Shown here: one piece after another, positions 1 through 9,171 of the stretch | Numbering within the stretch: the stretch's first letter is position 1 | How the letters are laid out: every line of letters begins with the position of its first letter | Assembly (NCBI GenBank): GCA_030706605.1 | Contig: JAUZOE010000005.1 | Span: 124,001 to 188,000 of the forward strand | Reading direction: 5' to 3' | Source of the DNA: Bacteroidota bacterium | GTDB lineage: Bacteria; Bacteroidota; Bacteroidia; Chitinophagales; Chitinophagaceae | Length of the DNA: 64,000 nt | The notes under the pieces: model-generated | The model's input: only the letters and a program-made list of their open reading frames with translations | Told to the model about the DNA's origin: nothing | The model's database searches: none | Program-made: the position numbers and the translations under genes

Positions 1-144
1 GCAAAGAATGCAGGAATATTAGCTACAGAAATTCTCGGCATCTCAGACAAAAATATATCCAAAAAATTAACCGCTTTTAAAAAGCAAATGAAGGACGAAG
101 TAGAGAAAAAAGCAAAAGCTGTTGAAACAAAGAAGAATTCTTAG
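1..144 (+). CDS. purE: PurE C-terminus (5-(carboxyamino)imidazole ribonucleotide mutase), partial
   Basis: The frame open from base 1 gives 47 residues ending at a TAG at 142-144. It begins AKNAGILATEILGISD, which matches the C-terminal helix of class I PurE (NAxLLAxxIL), followed by a Lys/Glu-rich tail. PurE interconverts N5-CAIR and CAIR in purine synthesis. The N-terminus, with its catalytic Ser and His, lies outside the window, so the call rests on this short tail. The long charged C-terminal extension after the helix is a little unusual. Confidence 0.6.
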   Translation, partial: AKNAGILATEILGISDKNISKKLTAFKKQMKDEVEKKAKAVETKKNS

Positions 145-402
145 AGAGGCTATAGTAATCGAATAAATATTGAGGATTTTCGTTTTCGATAAAAATAGCA
201 TTTGGCTTTACGAAAGTTATTTCTCTTTAATAGGCAATTCGCAAAAGCGATTTAAGTGAAATGATGATCAATGAAGGTATTTATTTAGGGAAACATTCGA
301 AGGGTGAAAATTTTCGGCTATTTTTGAGTTAGTGGTAATGCTATGACGACCATGCGGAACACAGACAGACAAACCATCACTTATCTTTCGACCTATCTCT
401 TA
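145..402. other. Spacer between purE and the nuclease-helicase gene, with a cassette-like left border
   Basis: No gene is visible here. Near its right end is GTTAGTGGT (328-336), which is close to the reverse complement of ACCGCTAAT at 5120-5128, just past the helicase stop (7 of 9 positions). The stretch 341-380, with CTATGACGACC and ACAGACAGACAAACC, reads more like a non-coding leader than a protein N-terminus. I infer that this is the left edge of an inserted gene cassette. Confidence 0.4.
382..389 (+). promoter_or_regulatory. Candidate -7 box of the nuclease-helicase gene
   Basis: TATCTTTC, one base off the Bacteroidota -7 consensus TAnnTTTG, lies 13 bases before the ATG at 403. It supports a start at 403 rather than the upstream ATG at 343, which this box would place before the transcription start. 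No convincing -33 element was found. Confidence 0.35.
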
Positions 403-3400
403 ATGACCGAGAATGAAAAAATATTAGCTGGACTAATTAAAGGAGTACAATCTTGGGACGACCTGAAACCAAAACTTTCAGAGTATAACACTTCTATTAC
501 AGACACTACAACCAAGACGACACTTGCAGGAAAACTCTTCGAAATTTTTGCAAAGTACTATTTCAAAGTAGACCCGACACAAAATCAACTTTATTCTGAT
601 GTTTGGCTTTATGACGAAGTTGATTCATTAACTAAAGAGGAATTGGGATTGCCTGTAAAAGACAAAGGCGTTGACCTTGTTTTAAAAGACAGGCAAGGAC
701 GCTTTTATGTTGTTCAATGTAAGTTTAAAAATAATGAAGAATCAATAGTCAATTTTGGAAAAGATAAAATTGCAAATACCTTTTTTTGGTCAAAGAAATG
801 CTTTGGTGTTATATTGTTTACAAATGTTGCAGATTGCACTGATGATATAAAAAACGAAAAGAATTTTAATGCTATTAAAAGTGATACTTTATTAAATCTT
901 GACTCATCATTTTTTAGTTCAGTTTCAAATTTCATTGAGCTAAACGTTCCAGCCCAAACAAAATGTCATGTCCGTAGAGAAGACCAGAAACTTGCAATTG
1001 AAAAAGTAGTAGAACACTTTAAAATAAATGATAGAGGACAATTAATTTTACCCTGTGGGGCTGGCAAAACAACAACCTCACTTTGGATTAAAGAAAAACT
1101 AAAAAGTCGGTCAACCTTAGTTCTATTTCCATCACTTGCTCTACTTAGACAATTTAAAACTGAATGGGCAGCACAAAGAAGCGATGATTATGTATACATA
1201 AATGTTTGCTCTGAAAAAGATATAGACAAGTCGAAAGATGATTCCCCCGTTACGCATACTTATGAAATATCTGGGGAGGTTACAACCTCTGCAGATAGAA
1301 TTAAAGAGTTTTTAGACTCTGAATTTGAAAATAAAATAGTTTTTTGCACCTATCAATCTTCCAAAGTAATTCAAGATGCCTTAGTTCAGTTAGTTAATTT
1401 TTCTTTTGACTTAATAATATGTGATGAAGCTCATCGAACAGCGGGTGGTGCAAAACAAAATACATTTGCAATTATACATGACGAAGCAAAAATAAGAGGG
1501 AGGAAACGCCTTTACATGACAGCTACGCCAAGAGTAGTTTCAGTTCAGCTCAAAGCAAAACTCGGACAAGACTATGCTTTGCTTTGCGATATGAGTAATT
1601 CAGATATTTATGGAACTGAAGCTTTCAGGATGAGTTTTGGAGAAGCTATCAATGATAATATTCTTGTAGACTACAAAATAATTGGCATTGGTGTTACTCA
1701 CAAACAAGTAAAACAATTTATTGAACAAAGACGTTTTGTAACGGAAGAATATGACTTAAAGGAAATTGCTGACAATTATGCATTGAATCTTGTAATGGAA
1801 AAATATTCCGCATTTCATGCTATTACATTTCATTCAAAGGTTGATTTTGCGAAAGAATTTTCAAAAAGACATAACAACTATTTCGGCCCAGATGTGTATT
1901 CAAATCATGTTTCCGGAAAAGATAAAACAAGCAAAAGAGCTGATATACTCAGAAGATTTAAAAATAATAACAAAGGGGTTGTAAGTAATGCAAGATGCTT
2001 GACGGAAGGAGTTGATGTACCAATTATTGACTTGATTTACTTCTGCGACCCCAAAAATTCAAAGATTGATATTGTACAAGCTTCTGGTAGAGCATTGAGG
2101 AAAGACAAGCATGGCAATAAAACCATTGGTTACATTGTCGTACCAATATTTCATCACATTGATGAGGATATTGAAAAAGAAATAGAGAAAAAACCATATT
2201 TCCAAAACTTAATACAAGTGATTCGTTCTTTATGTGACCAAGATGAAAGGTTACAGGCCGAAATAGATGAAGTGGCTTTCACAAAAGGAGAAAGGACATC
2301 AAGACGAATTGAAATAACATACGATGATAATGAGATTGAAAAAATTATTACTCTTGATGGCCTTGACAAAGAAGTTAAGAAATATTTATTTGACCAGATA
2401 ATTGAAAAGACTAGAGATAGCTGGAATTTAATGTACTCAAAACTTGTTGAATTCAAACACAAGTTCAAATCAACTAATATTCCAAGAAAACAAACTGAGT
2501 ATAATCAACTAAGGTGGTGGGTTCAAGCACAACGAGATAATTATTTCAAAAAGAAACTTGCTCAAAACCAGATTGATAAGCTTAATAAACTCGGATTTGA
2601 ATGGAAGGGAGAACAAAGAAGAGAAATCACTGACAGATTTGAAATTTGGATGCAGAGTTACAGAAAACTTCAAATTTATTTCGCCGAGCATGAAAACTCA
2701 GACGTTCCAGCGAGATATGAAAAAGATAAAAGTTTAGGGCCTTGGGTAGTTGAACAAAGAATTAGATATGAAAAGGGAAAATTATCTGAGAAACAGATTG
2801 AATTATTGGAAAATATAAAAATCAATTGGGACCCTAAGAATACATATCCGAAATTAATAGAAGCGTTGATAGAATATAAAAAGAAATATGGTAATGTCAA
2901 TGTTCCTCAAGGCAAATATGAACACAGAAAAATAGCTGCAAAATGTGCAAGAACTAGAGCAATTTATAAAACCGGTAATACATCAATAAAAGGAGATATA
3001 ATAGCCAAAGGAAAAGGACGAATAACAAAATGGGCAATTGAGAAATTAAATGAACTAGGGTTTGAATGGAATGTGGGAACCCCAGATTGGGATGAACGGT
3101 TCTCTGAATTGAAACAATATTATGAAATCAATGGTAATACAAACATTAAAGTCACGGAAAATCAAACTTTATTTTATTGGTGTTACAGACAAAGGAAAAA
3201 CAAAAAAGAACTAGAGCAAGAACAAATTCAAAAATTAAACTCAATAGATTTTGTTTTCGATCTACAAAAGACAAAAAATGAAGAATTATTCTTGGAGAAA
3301 GTTTCTACGCTAAAGGAATATTATGATACCAAAGCTAGCGGAGAATGTGATGTAACAAAAGAAACTTTAAGAAAAATTCAAAAATGGGAATCTGCCTTTC

Positions 3401-5106
3401 GTGTAGCTTATAGAGAAAACAATCTATCAGATGAATATTTTGAAATGCTTAGTGCTATTGATTTCAATTTTTCGCAAGAAAATTCTGAAGAGGAAATCTG
3501 GATTGAGTATTTCAATGAATTGCAACAATATTATGACCAATACAATTCGTTTATTATTCCAAATGAATATGAGTTTCTAAAATTGAAAAGATGGATAACA
3601 TATCAGCGAGGATTACATAATAAAAATAAACTTCGAGAAGACAGAAAACAAAAACTGCAAGGCCTTGGATACGATTTTACTGATAGCTATAAAACTGTTT
3701 CTATAAAGACTAAAGAAAATATTAGTAATACATTTTGGGACAAAAAAATTGAAGATTTAAAAAAATACTACGAGGCAAGTAATTCATTTGATGGTATTGA
3801 AAATAAAGATGAATACAAAGTACTTTATAGATGGATAAAAAAAATAAACTCTGAATTTAAAAAAGGGAAACTACAAGAATCTAGATTCATTCAATTAAAA
3901 GAAATGAATTTTGACTTTTTATATAAACCTATTAGACAGAAGAAGCCTAAAACAGACAATTGGGAAAAGCGATTTGAGGAATTGAAAGAATATTATAACT
4001 CAACTAGTACATTTTACCTATCAATGAAAAACCCTGACCAGAAATTATTAGCTTCTTGGTCAAGAGCACAGAAATCGGCTTATAAAAAAGGCAAGCTTCA
4101 AACCAATAGGATTAACGACTTAGAAAGTATTGGGTTTTCCTTCTTTGAAAATTATAACCCAAAAAAGCAAATAACAAGATGGAAAAACAACGAAGAAAAC
4201 TGGAATATAAAATATGAGCAATACAAAGCTTATTACGACAAAAACAATACTTTCTATATCCCAATACCCGATAAGGAGAATAAAAAACTAAGGGTATGGT
4301 GGCAGACACAAATTGCTAAGTTTAGACGTCACAAACTTTCAAGTGAACAAATCGAAAAATTCCATTCAATTGGATTTAGATTTGAATCAACCCAAATAAC
4401 AAAACCAAGAATAGAAAGAGATATAGCTGATAACAACATTATTGAGGAAACTTGGAATAAGAATTATTTATTACTCCTAGATTATAAAATAAAAAATGGC
4501 AATTGTAATGTTCCAAGAAGCTTTTCCAATAGTTCACTTGCATATTGGGTTTCACAACAAAGAACAAAATATAACAGAAACCAACTTTCTGAGGATAAAA
4601 TCATAAAACTGAATTTGCTTGAATTCAATTGGGGGAAAATTAAAGGCCAGTTAGAAAAAGAATTATGGCTTAAATCGTATAATAAACTGAAAGTATTTTA
4701 TGATTTATATGGTCATTCATCACCCACAATAGAATATGGCGACAAACAGCTTTTACAATGGATAATGCAACAAAGACATAGAGGGAAGAAAGGAATATTA
4801 AAACAAGATTACTATGATTTATTGGAAGCATTAAAATTCAATTGGAACGCCAATCCAAGTGGCGGACATGGAAAACCAAAGGATGATATTTGGCTACAGC
4901 ATTACCAAAAACTTGTTCTTTACAAAAACTTATTTAGTACAACGAATGTTTCACAAACAAATAAAGAATATAAAGCTTTAGGCAAATGGGTTAATGACCA
5001 ACGACACCATTATAAGAAAGGAAGAATGAGTGACTTTAGAATTAATAAACTTAATGATATTGATTTTGTTTGGGTCGCCAAGAAAACAATAGCAGCTACA
5101 GGGTGA
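403..5106 (+). CDS. Large Mrr-like nuclease / SF2 helicase with about 12 helicase-associated (HA) repeats
   Basis: The protein has 1567 residues from ATG 403; the frame also opens at ATG 343, but 343-402 looks like leader. Residues about 40-150 carry a PD-(D/E)XK restriction-endonuclease fold (E47, D91 in KGVDLVL, then Q105-C-K107). An SF2 helicase core follows: motif I GAGKT (219-223), DEAH (341-344), TAT (373-375), and motif VI QASGRALR (559-566). From W674 to about 1558 there are some 12 degenerate HA repeats of roughly 65-85 residues (W..Y..L..Y.....N.P......L..W...QR..Y.KGKL....I..L..I.F.W). Known family members are accessory genes, often suspected of acting on foreign DNA. That role is inferred here; no methyltransferase or partner gene is adjacent. 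The gene is AT-rich, and flanking inverted motifs suggest transfer. Confidence 0.85.
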   Translation: MTENEKILAGLIKGVQSWDDLKPKLSEYNTSITDTTTKTTLAGKLFEIFAKYYFKVDPTQNQLYSDVWLYDEVDSLTKEELGLPVKDKGVDLVLKDRQGRFYVVQCKFKNNEESIVNFGKDKIANTFFWSKKCFGVILFTNVADCTDDIKNEKNFNAIKSDTLLNLDSSFFSSVSNFIELNVPAQTKCHVRREDQKLAIEKVVEHFKINDRGQLILPCGAGKTTTSLWIKEKLKSRSTLVLFPSLALLRQFKTEWAAQRSDDYVYINVCSEKDIDKSKDDSPVTHTYEISGEVTTSADRIKEFLDSEFENKIVFCTYQSSKVIQDALVQLVNFSFDLIICDEAHRTAGGAKQNTFAIIHDEAKIRGRKRLYMTATPRVVSVQLKAKLGQDYALLCDMSNSDIYGTEAFRMSFGEAINDNILVDYKIIGIGVTHKQVKQFIEQRRFVTEEYDLKEIADNYALNLVMEKYSAFHAITFHSKVDFAKEFSKRHNNYFGPDVYSNHVSGKDKTSKRADILRRFKNNNKGVVSNARCLTEGVDVPIIDLIYFCDPKNSKIDIVQASGRALRKDKHGNKTIGYIVVPIFHHIDEDIEKEIEKKPYFQNLIQVIRSLCDQDERLQAEIDEVAFTKGERTSRRIEITYDDNEIEKIITLDGLDKEVKKYLFDQIIEKTRDSWNLMYSKLVEFKHKFKSTNIPRKQTEYNQLRWWVQAQRDNYFKKKLAQNQIDKLNKLGFEWKGEQRREITDRFEIWMQSYRKLQIYFAEHENSDVPARYEKDKSLGPWVVEQRIRYEKGKLSEKQIELLENIKINWDPKNTYPKLIEALIEYKKKYGNVNVPQGKYEHRKIAAKCARTRAIYKTGNTSIKGDIIAKGKGRITKWAIEKLNELGFEWNVGTPDWDERFSELKQYYEINGNTNIKVTENQTLFYWCYRQRKNKKELEQEQIQKLNSIDFVFDLQKTKNEELFLEKVSTLKEYYDTKASGECDVTKETLRKIQKWESAFRVAYRENNLSDEYFEMLSAIDFNFSQENSEEEIWIEYFNELQQYYDQYNSFIIPNEYEFLKLKRWITYQRGLHNKNKLREDRKQKLQGLGYDFTDSYKTVSIKTKENISNTFWDKKIEDLKKYYEASNSFDGIENKDEYKVLYRWIKKINSEFKKGKLQESRFIQLKEMNFDFLYKPIRQKKPKTDNWEKRFEELKEYYNSTSTFYLSMKNPDQKLLASWSRAQKSAYKKGKLQTNRINDLESIGFSFFENYNPKKQITRWKNNEENWNIKYEQYKAYYDKNNTFYIPIPDKENKKLRVWWQTQIAKFRRHKLSSEQIEKFHSIGFRFESTQITKPRIERDIADNNIIEETWNKNYLLLLDYKIKNGNCNVPRSFSNSSLAYWVSQQRTKYNRNQLSEDKIIKLNLLEFNWGKIKGQLEKELWLKSYNKLKVFYDLYGHSSPTIEYGDKQLLQWIMQQRHRGKKGILKQDYYDLLEALKFNWNANPSGGHGKPKDDIWLQHYQKLVLYKNLFSTTNVSQTNKEYKALGKWVNDQRHHYKKGRMSDFRINKLNDIDFVWVAKKTIAATG

Positions 5107-5445
5107 CAGAGAAGCACGAACCGCTAATAACTAAGGTTTCTTTTGCGTGAAGGGCAAGAAATGAAACCTCTGTTATTGAATGTAGGCTTCCCCCCATTTT
5201 AGTCCATGCATATAAAAAAGAAGCCTGGCGCAAGAATGTAGAAAAGGTTTTGTGAGTTGGCGATCTTGTGCCTACATAGAGCAAATGTTCATCCAGATAT
5301 AACACAAGTATAGCCAACACACAAAAGCCAGGCTACCAAAATGCGCTAAAGTTGGGCAGGAATATCTTATCAATTAAATGGGCAATAATGGGGCAAATGG
5401 GCATTAAAAGGGTAAGAAAAGAGCAAGGCAATCTACTCAAACGAC
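5107..5445. other. Non-coding spacer with a cassette-like right border
   Basis: It contains ACCGCTAAT (5120-5128, partner of 328-336) and the imperfect inverted repeat listed separately at 5222-5334. A possible reading frame on the minus strand (5096-5320) only spans this repeat and has no protein-like features. I see no gene. Confidence 0.5.
5222..5334. repeat. Imperfect long inverted repeat (structured element)
   Basis: The left arm is AGCCTGGC (5222-5229), then an 18-base insertion, then 5248-5270 (TTTTGTGAGTTGGCGAT..). The right arm 5303-5334 is its reverse complement apart from the insertion, two mismatches and one single-base indel. The loop is 5271-5302. The arm contains GTTGGCGATCTTGTGCC (5256-5272), nearly repeated at 13732-13749. 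It looks like a recombination-site or mobile-cassette boundary; no recombinase is in view. Confidence 0.55.
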
Positions 5446-7050
5446 TCATGAAGGACTCACTATACAAAATTTCTGCTCCATTTTTAACGACGCATCATAT
5501 AATACTTTAAAAAAATCATTGCCCCATTTTGAATAAAGGAGCATGAAATTTTCAGTTCGCTCCTGCAAACCATCATCAGGGAATAATGCAGCAAATATTT
5601 TAGCCAATTGATTCTTTTGGGTTACAAATTTTCTTTTTTCTGCACGCAACATTTTCTTCTCCAGGTTAGTCAATAAATGTAATTGCTTTGTTTGTAAAGC
5701 TTCTGCATGCTGCTCCAGTGTGGAATCAATTTGTTTTACTAAGCTTTTTATATGGGTATAAATATCGCGGAACTGTAATTTTTCATTTTCTAAATTCAAC
5801 TGGTATTTGCTTTCTTTATTCACCATTTCATTCAGCAAAACCTCGCTGCCTTTAAAAAGATCCATCGCATTAATATCCAGTTTCGCTAATAATTGTTGAT
5901 ACTTTTCTTCTATAATCAAAAATGAATTCCTGACAATCAATACAGGGTAAGGAACTTTATAATTCTTAAAAAGATCTTTCAACTGCAGCCAATAGGCCAG
6001 TTCTCCCCCACCCCCAATCCACGCAACATCGGGTAAAATCACTTCCTGGAATAATCCACGTAAAATCACATTAGGACTGAAACGTTCAGGATGCAATTTT
6101 AATTCTTCCTTCATGGCTTCTTTTGAAAATACTATATCGGTATCATGAATTACAAAATGGTCATCAACGGGCACAATCCTGTTTCTCAGGTTATCTTTTA
6201 AATAAAACAGGTTGATTTCCCTGGGGTATGCCTGTGCTTTATATTTTTCCGCTAATTTTTCGGAAGTATGATTCACTATTTTAGACGAGGTATGATTAAA
6301 AATATCTTCTTCAAAAACAGCAATCATTTCTTTCTTAAAAGCAGGGTTATCGGGCAGGAAGACTAATAATCCATACTCTTTAAATAAATAATGAATCAAT
6401 AAAAAGGTGGCCTCCTGGATAGTCCTGTTTTTGGTAAAACATGTTTTTAAAAGTTCAATTATTTCATTCCCATATTTTTCAACGGCTAATCTTCCTGAAA
6501 TTTTCTCAACCAGCCCGATAAGATGCTCATCTACTATCATTCTCCCTACAGCGCCTTTTTGTTGAGTTTCCCATATATATTTTTCGCCACCAATTACTAC
6601 ATGATTCAATTCTTCCAGGTCTGCATCTTCGCTTCCCATAAAAAAAACCGGGACAAAATCATATTCCGGCAATTGTTTTTTTAAAGTATCGGCAAGCTTT
6701 ATGGTATGTAAAATTTTGTAAATAAAATAAAGATGCCCGGTAAATATATTGGGCTGGTGTGCGGTGCAAATAGTAAACGTCTTTTCACTCAGGAGACTAT
6801 CGATATTCGCTTTTACTTTCTCACATTCATTTATATCCTGGTACTGCTTACCGAATTCTGCTATTAATAATTGCCTGTTGGTATTAAAATTTTCTCTTTG
6901 AGCAATAGCGTCTTTGATTCCTTTAATATTTACACTGTGTTCGTAAAAGTCTCTTAAATCTTCTGACTCATTAATATAGTCTAAAACAATTTTTGAGAAC
7001 TTTCCTGTTTCAGAAAAAGGTAGGTATGTGGATTGAAAGGCCTGGCTCAT
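5446..7050 (-). CDS. bshC: Bacillithiol biosynthesis cysteine-adding enzyme BshC
   Basis: The protein has 534 residues, the usual BshC length. Recognisable blocks are the N-terminal AFQSTYLPFSETGKFSKIV, the HQPNIFTGHLYFIYKILHTIKLA segment region (family pattern GQQPGxFTGPLYTxYKxxxxIKLA), and VPVFFMGSEDADLEE (family VPVFWMASEDHDFEE). BshC joins cysteine to GlcN-malate in the last step of making bacillithiol, a cytoplasmic low-molecular-weight thiol found in many Bacteroidota and Firmicutes. bshA and bshB are not in the window. The C-terminal third is a long coiled-coil-like helix region. A -7 box at 7094-7101 fits a single-gene transcript. Confidence 0.93.
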   Translation of the reverse strand: MSQAFQSTYLPFSETGKFSKIVLDYINESEDLRDFYEHSVNIKGIKDAIAQRENFNTNRQLLIAEFGKQYQDINECEKVKANIDSLLSEKTFTICTAHQPNIFTGHLYFIYKILHTIKLADTLKKQLPEYDFVPVFFMGSEDADLEELNHVVIGGEKYIWETQQKGAVGRMIVDEHLIGLVEKISGRLAVEKYGNEIIELLKTCFTKNRTIQEATFLLIHYLFKEYGLLVFLPDNPAFKKEMIAVFEEDIFNHTSSKIVNHTSEKLAEKYKAQAYPREINLFYLKDNLRNRIVPVDDHFVIHDTDIVFSKEAMKEELKLHPERFSPNVILRGLFQEVILPDVAWIGGGGELAYWLQLKDLFKNYKVPYPVLIVRNSFLIIEEKYQQLLAKLDINAMDLFKGSEVLLNEMVNKESKYQLNLENEKLQFRDIYTHIKSLVKQIDSTLEQHAEALQTKQLHLLTNLEKKMLRAEKRKFVTQKNQLAKIFAALFPDDGLQERTENFMLLYSKWGNDFFKVLYDASLKMEQKFCIVSPS

Positions 7051-7093
7051 CTATGATTTTAATTTCCTTAAAGATGCATTTATTTTTGAGGAG

Positions 7094-7101
7094 CAAAGAT
7101 A
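7094..7101 (-). promoter_or_regulatory. -7 box of bshC
   Basis: On the minus strand this reads TATCTTTG within TTATCTTTGC, an exact TAnnTTTG match, 43 bases before the bshC ATG. The same TTATCTTTGC string precedes infA (30082-30089), which strengthens both calls. Confidence 0.5.
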
Positions 7102-7141
7102 AAAGGAAAAAATTGAGGCAGGGTGCAATTTATGTATAAAC

Positions 7142-7195
7142 AAAAAACATAAGAACCAATAGGCCTGCAACATCCCATTGGTTCTTATGTTTTTT
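7142..7195 (-). terminator. Rho-independent terminator after the fucosidase gene (bidirectional shape)
   Basis: Perfect arms ACATAAGAACCAAT (7147-7160) and ATTGGTTCTTATGT (7177-7190) enclose a 16-base loop and are flanked by A6 and T6 runs. It lies between the stop of the minus-strand fucosidase (7266) and the bshC promoter. Confidence 0.8.
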
Positions 7196-7265
7196 ATACC
7201 CCTCAATATTCCCCCATCAGCATAAAATTAATAAAAGGTGGATCTCAAACCGAATCATCAATGCA

Positions 7266-8768
7266 TTATTTTAACTCAATTCTAAATCCTACAACCGGCA
7301 CAGCATCTACCGGCAATTTTGCTGGTTTGGCAATTACCAGCGCATCTCCATGCTGCTTCCAATGAAGCTTCTCTGTGCTTCCAAGCATTTTTACAGATGC
7401 TATTTTTTTATGAGAAACGGCTGAGTTTTTTCCTAATGAAGCAATCCGTATCTCTCCTGTTGGAGTGCCTAAACAAAATGCATACAGTGTATCTCCTTTT
7501 GTTGTGAAACGAATATCCCCTGCAGTATATTTAATTTTATCTTCATTAAAATTACTGCTTTTGACATCCGGGGCATTGGCAGGTTTTTCTCCATATACTT
7601 TCCATGGACGGGTACCAAAAATGCCTTCCCCATTAACGGAATTCCACATTGCAATTTCTTCCACAATATTAAGAACATCAGGCTCCAGGTCGCCTTCGGG
7701 TGTTTGTACAATATTGATCAATAAATTACCATTTTTGCTGACTATATCCACCAGCATCTGTACGACCTCTGTAGCACTTTTGTACTTTTGTCCCGTACGA
7801 TAAAACCAATCGCCGATAGAAGTATCTGTCTGCCACGGGAACTGGCTAATGGTATCCTTAACGCCACGTTCCAAATCCTGTACCCACATCCCATCCGAGG
7901 CTTGTTTGCAGGTATAAACAGCATCAAGCTGTCCACCATTTTTTGCCATATCCTGGTTATAAAAGTGCGCAAGCATGTTGCGTCCATATTCACCAAAAGG
8001 AAATTTGCTATCTGAATAAAGAAGATCAGGATGATAATTGTCAATAAGTTCTTTTATACTAAAAAACCATTCTCTCTGCCATTCCTTGTTTTTGCTTAGC
8101 CATTCGTGATCACCAGCTTCGGCTTTAGCATGATAAAGATCCTGGTACATCGGATTGGCCCCGTCGTAAGGAACTCCTGCCATGGGCCCGGTTGTATCGG
8201 CGCGGTGACTGGCCTGGAACCAGGTAAAGCTGGCGCCAAGATGTTCGGATACACCAAACTTCAATCCTTCTTTTTTTGCCGCCTTCTGCCAAATGCCTAC
8301 TACATCTTTTTTAGGCCCATAATTCACAGAATTCCATTTATGAATCTTAGAGTTCCAAAGAAAGAAATCATCATGATGCGTTCCCATGCTCACAAAATAT
8401 TTTGCCCCGGCCTTTTTATACAGAGCCATTAACTTTTCCGGATCCCACCTTTGTGCTTTCCATAAGGGTATTATGTCTTTATACCCAAATTTAGAAGGAT
8501 GGCCGTAATGTGCCACATGATATTTATAATCTTTACTTCCTTCCTCATACATTTTCCTGGCATACCAGTCGCCCTGGCGTGGCACGGCCTGTGGTCCCCA
8601 ATGGGCCCAGAAACCTAATTTTGCATCACGAAACCATTCCGGGTATTGATAAGCTTTGAGAGATTCAAAAGTTGGCTTAAAAGACGCCTCTTGTGCAGTA
8701 GCTAAAAAGTTCATAGTAACAATTAAGAATAAGGTAAGTACCGATTGTTTTAATAATTTAATTTTCAT
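7266..8768 (-). CDS. Secreted alpha-L-fucosidase, glycoside hydrolase family 29
   Basis: The protein has 500 residues. Residues 1-26 are a signal peptide ending ATAQ. The GH29 barrel follows: WFRDAKLGFWAHWGPQ (45-60), the substrate-binding HHDDF (131-135, where many GH29 enzymes have HHDGF), and PDLLYSDS with the likely nucleophile D253. A short C-terminal beta domain closes the protein. GH29 enzymes release alpha-linked L-fucose from glycans with retention. The general acid cannot be placed safely by eye. The gene stands alone, with a terminator behind it and a 400-base divergent region ahead. A second, distant GH29 protein lies at 60817-62466. Confidence 0.9.
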   Translation of the reverse strand: MKIKLLKQSVLTLFLIVTMNFLATAQEASFKPTFESLKAYQYPEWFRDAKLGFWAHWGPQAVPRQGDWYARKMYEEGSKDYKYHVAHYGHPSKFGYKDIIPLWKAQRWDPEKLMALYKKAGAKYFVSMGTHHDDFFLWNSKIHKWNSVNYGPKKDVVGIWQKAAKKEGLKFGVSEHLGASFTWFQASHRADTTGPMAGVPYDGANPMYQDLYHAKAEAGDHEWLSKNKEWQREWFFSIKELIDNYHPDLLYSDSKFPFGEYGRNMLAHFYNQDMAKNGGQLDAVYTCKQASDGMWVQDLERGVKDTISQFPWQTDTSIGDWFYRTGQKYKSATEVVQMLVDIVSKNGNLLINIVQTPEGDLEPDVLNIVEEIAMWNSVNGEGIFGTRPWKVYGEKPANAPDVKSSNFNEDKIKYTAGDIRFTTKGDTLYAFCLGTPTGEIRIASLGKNSAVSHKKIASVKMLGSTEKLHWKQHGDALVIAKPAKLPVDAVPVVGFRIELK

Positions 8769-9171
8769 GTTTGCTTTTAATTTGAGGTGGTAGTTGTTAT
8801 ATAAGATTTTCTAAAATAAAATCAATTGAGAACGATTTTCCAGGGATAAACCATAAGAAAAAATAGAAACCAATTAACCTCCTGGCTTTTATTGCTACTT
8901 ATTCCTTTTTACTGTACTCATATCAAAAATCAACCTGGCACCCTGCTTTAGTATTCTATGATCAAATATAACACTTGCTTTCATATATTATGAAAGCTTG
9001 CCAAACTATATAAAAATTAATTTACAATCGCCTGCAATCTTATTTATGTATAGCAAGGATTATTATCAATAGATAAGATTGACAGAATAGGCGCCAATTG
9101 AAATTGAAAAGGATTTGCCTGTCGACCCGATGAAAAAGCAGGTTATTCGTAGCTTTGTAAAAAAAAGTCAT
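8769..9171. other. Divergent intergenic region with an operator-like palindrome
   Basis: It separates the minus-strand fucosidase from the plus-strand aldo/keto reductase and should hold both promoters. The only clear structure is the palindrome at 8977-8997. No exact TAnnTTTG box stands out for either gene. No gene is visible. Confidence 0.5.
8977..8997. promoter_or_regulatory. Perfect 8-bp inverted repeat, possible operator
   Basis: GCTTTCAT-ATATT-ATGAAAGC: perfect arms, 5-base AT spacer, 21 bp in all. The size and spacing suit a dimeric HTH regulator site in a divergent promoter region, but no regulator gene is adjacent, so the role is a guess. Confidence 0.35.

Noticed and set aside
343-402. 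N-terminal extension of the helicase from ATG 343
   Set aside because: The sequence looks like a leader (ACAGACAGAC), a -7-like box lies at 382-389 and ATG 403 begins a more natural N-terminus. It remains possible.
5096-5320. Minus-strand 74-codon frame after the helicase gene
   Set aside because: It overlaps the helicase 3' end and the inverted repeat; there is no start context and no protein-like pattern.
7319-8432. Several frames of 60-110 codons inside the fucosidase gene
   Set aside because: They are shadows of a well-supported GH29 gene on the minus strand.
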